In this document: one piece after another, positions 59,889-64,000 of the stretch | Numbering within the stretch: position 1 is the first letter of the stretch | How the letters are laid out: each line of letters opens with the position of its first letter | Position numbers and translations under genes: made by a program | The notes under the pieces: model-generated | Told to the model about the DNA's origin: nothing | What the model saw: the letters and a program-made list of their open reading frames with translations, nothing else | The model's database searches: none | Assembly: GCA_934718135.1 (NCBI GenBank) | Contig: CAKUZW010000004.1 | Span: forward strand, 62,001-126,000 | Direction of reading: 5' to 3' | From: an uncultured Candidatus Melainabacteria bacterium | GTDB taxonomy: Bacteria > Cyanobacteriota > Vampirovibrionia > Gastranaerophilales > Gastranaerophilaceae | Length of the DNA stretch: 64,000 nucleotides

Positions 59889-61463
59889 TTATTGAGAAAT
59901 TAATCTTTGACTTTCTTTTATTAAAAATTCTTTCCCTGGGGTTAGTTCAATAAAATCCCAAGGAAGTTTTTTATTGTACTCATAAGTTTGGTTTGCATAG
60001 TAATCTGTGTCGATTTTTAACAATTTGGCTGCTTTTTTGAATGCTCCAAGTTTAGCCCCTTGTTTATAAACCTCAATCAAATAATCTGTCAAATTCTCGT
60101 CCCCGCGAGATAAAACCGCTTGGTAGTAGTCCCATTTAGGGCTTGAAACACTTGATTGAACACCAAGTTTATGCAGTTCTTTTTTTAGATAATTTGATTT
60201 TTTCTCTAAAGATTTTTCTTCTTCTCTCCCAAACCATTGGAATGGGGTGTTTGCTTTTGGTACAAAGGTTGAAAATCCGAAAGAAATATCAAAACCTTTA
60301 TATTTTGTTTTAATTCGTTTTGCAAGGTTAATTGTTTCATCAATGTCTTCTTGTGTTTCAGTTGGGAGTCCAATCATTCCGTAGAATTTAATCCCCTTTA
60401 GTCCACAGCTTTTGGCAACTTCTATTGCTTTATAAATTTGTTCTTCTTTCAAATTTTTGTTGATAACTCTTCTTAGTCTTTCACTTCCGGCTTCAATCGC
60501 CAGAGTTAAGTTTTTTTGTCCTGCATCAACCAGTGTTTGAACAATTTCAGGTACAAACGAGTCAACACGAAGTGAAGATACGCTCATTTCTATATCTTGA
60601 CCTGATTTAATTTTGTCATCAATGTATTTGCAAACTTCGTTAAACTTTGGATGTGCTGTGATTTGAGCACCAAGTAAAGCTATTTTATTTGTGTGCTTTA
60701 ATCCAAGTTCAATTGCTTCAATTATTTTTTCATAAGGCACAAATCTGATTGGTAAATTTATATAAGAAGCTAAACAAAAACCGCATCTGTTTGCACAACC
60801 TCTCTCGACTTCAATAATAAACGTGTTTGGAAAGAATGCTTTCTCACTGATTATTGGGGTGTAGATGCATTCAGATAGCTTTTTAGTGAGTTTTTTTACT
60901 TTATCTTGTTTTAGACTCGGGACATAAACTCCTTCAACCTGACTTAAAAGAGTCAAAATTTCAGACTTTGGCTTGTCTTTATTTTCATGACAAATTTGTA
61001 TTACTTTTAAGTTTACGTCTTCACCATCTCCAATTATGAGAAAGTCGAAAATTTCTTTGTATGGTTCAGGGTTTGACGTTATTACCGGACCTCCTGCAAA
61101 AATTAATGGGTCAGATTCGCTTCGGTCTTTTGCCTTGAATTCATATTTGTTCCATTCCAAAAATTTAAAAATTTCAAGAAAATCCATGTCAAAAGACATC
61201 GAAAATGCGATTAAATCAATCTTATCTCTTAAAAGTTGAGTCGTTTTAGAATCCGAATAAACCCGTTCAATATTTACCCCTTCAAGCATGTCAACTGCTC
61301 GATAGAGCCAAAGATACCCAAGAGATGACATTGCAAACGATTCAGGCCCAGGGAATGCAAACCACATGTTAAAATCATATTCTTTTTTATTTATGCTGTT
61401 GTAGAGAAATATTTCGGTATTATTTTTTTGCTTGTTCAATATATATACCTGTTTCTTTTGCAT
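59889..61463 (-). CDS. B12-binding-type radical SAM protein
   Basis: 524 residues. The N-terminal part (about 30-190) follows the B12-binding-like layout with the MWFAFPGPESFAMSSLGYL start. The radical SAM core has ERGCANRCGFC (Cys-x3-Cys-x2-Cys, about 225-233), LAIEAGSERLRRVINK and KFYGMIGLPTETQEDIDET. The C-terminal tail is unknown. It resembles uncharacterised members related to the YgiQ/BchE group; the substrate is unknown. The ATG at 61463 overlaps the AI-2E-type gene by 44 bases; a later ATG at 61367 (just before WFAFPGPE) is possible. Confidence 0.88.
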   Translation of the reverse strand: MQKKQVYILNKQKNNTEIFLYNSINKKEYDFNMWFAFPGPESFAMSSLGYLWLYRAVDMLEGVNIERVYSDSKTTQLLRDKIDLIAFSMSFDMDFLEIFKFLEWNKYEFKAKDRSESDPLIFAGGPVITSNPEPYKEIFDFLIIGDGEDVNLKVIQICHENKDKPKSEILTLLSQVEGVYVPSLKQDKVKKLTKKLSECIYTPIISEKAFFPNTFIIEVERGCANRCGFCLASYINLPIRFVPYEKIIEAIELGLKHTNKIALLGAQITAHPKFNEVCKYIDDKIKSGQDIEMSVSSLRVDSFVPEIVQTLVDAGQKNLTLAIEAGSERLRRVINKNLKEEQIYKAIEVAKSCGLKGIKFYGMIGLPTETQEDIDETINLAKRIKTKYKGFDISFGFSTFVPKANTPFQWFGREEEKSLEKKSNYLKKELHKLGVQSSVSSPKWDYYQAVLSRGDENLTDYLIEVYKQGAKLGAFKKAAKLLKIDTDYYANQTYEYNKKLPWDFIELTPGKEFLIKESQRLISQ

Positions 61464-62475
61464 TAATTGGTGTTAAATAAAGTTCGTCAACAAGAACACA
61501 TATAGTCGCCGCAATTGCAGGAGATAAAATTACACCCCAAATTCCCAAGAACTCTTCTGCTGCGAATAATGCAACTAATATTGTTATTGGGTGAAGTTTC
61601 ATGAATTTGCCGAATAAGAATGGTCTTATTACATAGTTAGAAACTTGTTGAATAGTTAGGAATAAGATTGCTGCTAATACTATTTTTATGGCTCCAAGCG
61701 GGAATGCAATAACTACAATTACTGTTAGGGCTATTGTTGGCCCCAAAACAGGAATAATTTCACAAATTCCTGCAATTAAACCTAACAAAATGGGATATTC
61801 AACCCCAAGTAGTGCCAGAGCACACGTAATCATAATGCCAACTGTTACCATAGACAACACTTGTGCTCTTACATAATTACCTACTTTGTATGAAATATTA
61901 TATAAGATTGTACTTGCTTTTTCCTTGATATTTGGAGGGAAAAATTCAATAAATTTTGCTCTCAAATAATCTTTGTCAACTAAAATGTAGAAGATAAACA
62001 TTGTTAGAGCAAGTAATACAAATATTCCTTGTGCAGCAGTCATTGTGATATTCCATGACTGACTGAATACATTTTGAGCAATATCTGTTGAGGTGTTTGT
62101 TATTTTGTCTAACGGTAAGAGTTCAGATATTGTGTGTCCGTATAGCTTTGAATGGGTAACAAATGTATATAACCCAATCATTTTTTGTGGAAGGATAGAA
62201 ATAAATAATTCCACTTCTTTGTAGCACATGACAATTATTGGTAATATAAGTGCAAAAATTGTAACAATTGATGATATTACTATTATTGAAGCTGCTGCAG
62301 CTCTATTTTTGATTTTTTCTTGTAACTTATTTACAAAAGGATTTAGGGCTGATGCTAGTACAAAAGATGCAAATAATATCATTAATAGCCCGCTCATTTT
62401 AGGAATAAGCAACAATACCAGTACAGCCAGTACTGTAAATATAATAGTTTTAACGTTAAAAAACTTTTTAAGCAT
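61420..62475 (-). CDS. AI-2E-family permease (PF01594-like)
   Basis: 351 residues with about eight hydrophobic segments. PKMIGLYTF, then IFYILVDKDYLRAKFIEFFP (about 160-180) and the GLIAGICEIIPVLGPTIAL, NYVIRPFLFGKFMKLHPITILV elements mark this family, whose members act as AI-2 exporters, sodium/proton antiporters or envelope-linked permeases. The substrate here is not known. It may be cotranscribed with the radical SAM gene. Confidence 0.9.
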   Translation of the reverse strand: MLKKFFNVKTIIFTVLAVLVLLLIPKMSGLLMILFASFVLASALNPFVNKLQEKIKNRAAAASIIVISSIVTIFALILPIIVMCYKEVELFISILPQKMIGLYTFVTHSKLYGHTISELLPLDKITNTSTDIAQNVFSQSWNITMTAAQGIFVLLALTMFIFYILVDKDYLRAKFIEFFPPNIKEKASTILYNISYKVGNYVRAQVLSMVTVGIMITCALALLGVEYPILLGLIAGICEIIPVLGPTIALTVIVVIAFPLGAIKIVLAAILFLTIQQVSNYVIRPFLFGKFMKLHPITILVALFAAEEFLGIWGVILSPAIAATICVLVDELYLTPINAKETGIYIEQAKK

Positions 62476-62656
62476 GTTTACTCTTTCTTTAATGTAAATT
62501 TAAGTCTGTTAATCTTTTGAATATTACAAAAAAAGTTTAGATATTTCAACCTCAAATAGCACTTATATTTAAAGCGGAATATATATTCTATTATATAAAT
62601 ATAGGCATAGTGTAAATAATTTTTGTAACATAACTTAACATGACTACTCAAAAAAG

Positions 62657-62685
62657 GCAATTATCAAACCAATAAATACTTTATA
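62657..62685 (+). promoter_or_regulatory. GCAA-N14-TTTATA promoter pattern
   Basis: GCAATTATC, 14 bases, TTTATA, 36 bases before the ATG at 62722. Confidence 0.65.
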
Positions 62686-62721
62686 TAATTACGAGGACAC
62701 TAACACAAGGATACTAGAACA

Positions 62722-63303
62722 ATGGGTTTCTTATTAGGAGCATTTGGAAAATTGGCAGCGGGCCAGCGATATAGATCGCTACAAGCTCGTATGATGCGTC
62801 TTCAATCCAGATTGAGACGTGCCACTCGAGATGCTGCCGATATGGAAAAGTTAATAAACAGGCAAGAAAAAGCCGCATTGAATAGTTTGACTATGCAGTC
62901 AAATTCTGCAATGAATTTAGCTAAACAAGGACTTATGAGTTCTATCTTTGGCTCTGGTGCCGCAGCAGATTTGATGAGTAAAGTTCAAAACGGTACTAAA
63001 TTGACAACAGAAGAAAATAATTCATACACTAACTTGATGACTCAATTCAATCAACAAGTTTCTAACATGTCTGCAACAAATGAAACAAGTGCAGCAATGC
63101 AAAAACAACAAATTCAAGATTACTTTGAACAATTAAGAGATATGCAGTTAGAGCCATTGAAAGACGAAGAAGATTTACTTCAAACAGAAAAAGACTCTTT
63201 GGAAAGTCAATTGCAAACAGCAAAAATGGATTACGAAGCTTGTCAAAAAATGGAACAATCAGATGCGAAAATGCTTGCTCCAAACTACACAGCAGGAGGT
63301 TAA
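62722..63303 (+). CDS. Lineage-specific coiled-coil protein
   Basis: 193 residues, no signal peptide. A basic N-terminus (RYRSLQARMMRLQSRLRRATRD) and extended helical segments (about 20-60 and 105-180) with Gln/Met/Asn-rich composition suggest a coiled coil. It ends YTAGG. It looks like a secretion-apparatus or cytoskeletal-type subunit by composition, but this is not demonstrated. The gene is monocistronic, between the shared promoter pattern and a strong terminator. Confidence 0.7.
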   Translation: MGFLLGAFGKLAAGQRYRSLQARMMRLQSRLRRATRDAADMEKLINRQEKAALNSLTMQSNSAMNLAKQGLMSSIFGSGAAADLMSKVQNGTKLTTEENNSYTNLMTQFNQQVSNMSATNETSAAMQKQQIQDYFEQLRDMQLEPLKDEEDLLQTEKDSLESQLQTAKMDYEACQKMEQSDAKMLAPNYTAGG

Positions 63304-63317
63304 TCCAAACAGATATA

Positions 63318-63357
63318 AACCAAAACGCTCGCGGTATCCACCGCGAGCGTTTTGGTT
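63318..63357 (+). terminator. Terminator after the coiled-coil protein
   Basis: A perfect 17-bp stem (63318-63334 with 63341-63357), loop TATCCA. It is GC-rich, with T residues in the right arm. Confidence 0.85.
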
Positions 63358-63360
63358 ATT

Positions 63361-63738
63361 AAGGGACAAGGAAATAAGGAAATAAGTTCGTTACGGTTTT
63401 ATTAATGACGTTATTCTGTACAACTACTGATGAGTCACCCTGAACTTTACAAAGCGAACCGTTGAGTTTAGGCGAAACGAGTGAGTCTGTATGCGTCGGC
63501 GTAGCCGTTAGCTGATTCAGGGTCTATCCATTTGATTTGTAGCTTTTAATGTTGGGCTAGTGAGCCCAACCTACATCCTTTTTTTATTATTCATGTCATT
63601 GCGAACGGGTTTTGATGACATGATTTTGTGTTTGTAGAGCCTTCGGGTTATCACCCTCAGGATGACGTAATTAATAAGAACATAAAGAACTTAGTGTCTT
63701 TTGTAACGAACTTATTCCCTTGTCCCCCATTCCCTTTT
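63361..63738. repeat. Non-coding repeat island with terminal inverted repeats
   Basis: Ends: 63361-63395 (AAGGGACAAGGAAATAAGG... to GTTACG) and 63703-63738 (GTAACGAACTTATTCCCTTG...), inverted copies of each other of about 33 bases with mismatches. Interior: a hairpin GTTGGGCT-AGTG-AGCCCAAC near 63553-63572, CATTGCGAACGGG, and other short modules. No open reading frame and no transposase. It shares its ends and some internal modules with the pilin leader elements at 4143 and 53313. Confidence 0.75.
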
Positions 63739-63791
63739 TCTAAAAATAAAACTTTATTTACAAAAATCGAATTATGAGTTAAAATGAGGAC

Positions 63792-64000
63792 ATGGAAAAT
63801 TTGAGTTTAAATGAGAAGATTAACGAATTAGTCGTTAAAATGGCTAAAGAGCCAAATAATATTGAAAATTATCACGTGTTATCAGAACTTTATTTGCAAC
63901 AAAGAGATTATGACAAGGTTATGTCTGTATTAGACAGCCTTTTGGCAATAAAACCTGATGATGTTCAAGCTCTTGTTGGTATGGGGACAATGTGGTTCTA
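63792..64000 (+). CDS. TPR-repeat protein, partial (continues past the window)
   Basis: An open frame from ATG 63792 to the window end, 69 codons visible, starting MENLSLNEKINELVVKM and containing one TPR-like unit: NIENYHVLSELYLQQRDYDK followed by VMSVLDSLLAIKPDDVQALVGMG. A weak purine site (GAGGA) is very close to the ATG. No further statement is possible. Confidence 0.7.
   Translation, partial: MENLSLNEKINELVVKMAKEPNNIENYHVLSELYLQQRDYDKVMSVLDSLLAIKPDDVQALVGMGTMWF

Noticed and set aside
1..64000. CRISPR array, transposase, integrase, prophage or rRNA genes
   Set aside because: Searched by eye; no regularly spaced repeats, recombinase motifs or rRNA segments were seen.

Overview
The window looks like a chromosomal stretch from a non-photosynthetic relative of cyanobacteria, most likely a gut Melainabacterium (Vampirovibrionia, order Gastranaerophilales). 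This is inference from gene content. The ATP synthase genes run b-type subunit, b, delta, alpha, gamma and then stop at a terminator with no beta/epsilon, which is the cyanobacterial/plastid operon order. Base composition is strongly AT-rich. Energy genes point to fermentation (pyruvate formate-lyase and its activase). There is a Gram-negative envelope (TonB-ExbBD, TolC). Pilin-like proteins carry the A/FTLAEVLITLGII signature typical of that order. No photosynthesis genes are visible.

Layout. 0-3.6 kb: ATP synthase operon. 3.6-5.4 kb: XRE regulator, palindromic operator and a pilin-like gene whose leader is built from dispersed repeats. 5.4-9 kb: two large paralogous lineage-specific proteins. 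9-13 kb: LCP ligase, nitroreductase, DUF3137-LemA pair. 13-15 kb: two tRNA-Arg genes, a cysteine-peptidase-like protein, a candidate small RNA with an opposing 31-codon ORF, and a GNAT-like protein. 15-23 kb: PNPase, a 790-residue unknown, a PfkB kinase, an orphan histidine kinase. 23-29 kb: TolC / MarR / EmrA-type adaptor, then a tonB-exbB-exbD-exbD operon. 29-34 kb: two secreted beta-rich proteins, Dus, a TPR protein. 34-37.8 kb: infC, tRNA-Phe, and divergent kinase-like and zinc-peptidase-like genes. 37.9-42 kb: pyruvate formate-lyase split into two genes, an unknown, and PflA. 42-46.4 kb: lineage-specific genes, UmuC, and a regulator with four GntR-type wing-helix repeats. 46.4-52.5 kb: smc-scpA-scpB with a trailing matrixin-like protease. 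52.5-54.3 kb: a second XRE/operator/pilin module nearly identical in the pilin to the first. 54.3-63.3 kb: tRNA-Val, a group-2 sigma factor, RecN, a SEC-C protein, LeuD, a degenerate histidine phosphatase, a radical SAM protein, an AI-2E-type permease, a coiled-coil protein. 63.3-64 kb: a repeat island with terminal inverted repeats and the start of a TPR gene.

How the pieces may work together. Housekeeping genes have ordinary promoters or lie in operons. At least nine transcription units that encode lineage-specific proteins (kinase-like, GNAT-like, zinc- or cysteine-peptidase-like, coiled-coil and membrane proteins) share one promoter pattern: GCAA followed by an A/T-rich block, exactly 14 unspecified bases, then TTTATA or a variant. 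Two of them sit back-to-back between the kinase-like and the peptidase-like gene. I read this as a previously unrecognised regulon, and it is the main discovery candidate. Others are the split pyruvate formate-lyase, the four-fold GntR regulator, the XRE/pilin modules with repeat-derived leaders, and an antisense RNA / small peptide locus between the tRNA-Arg genes.
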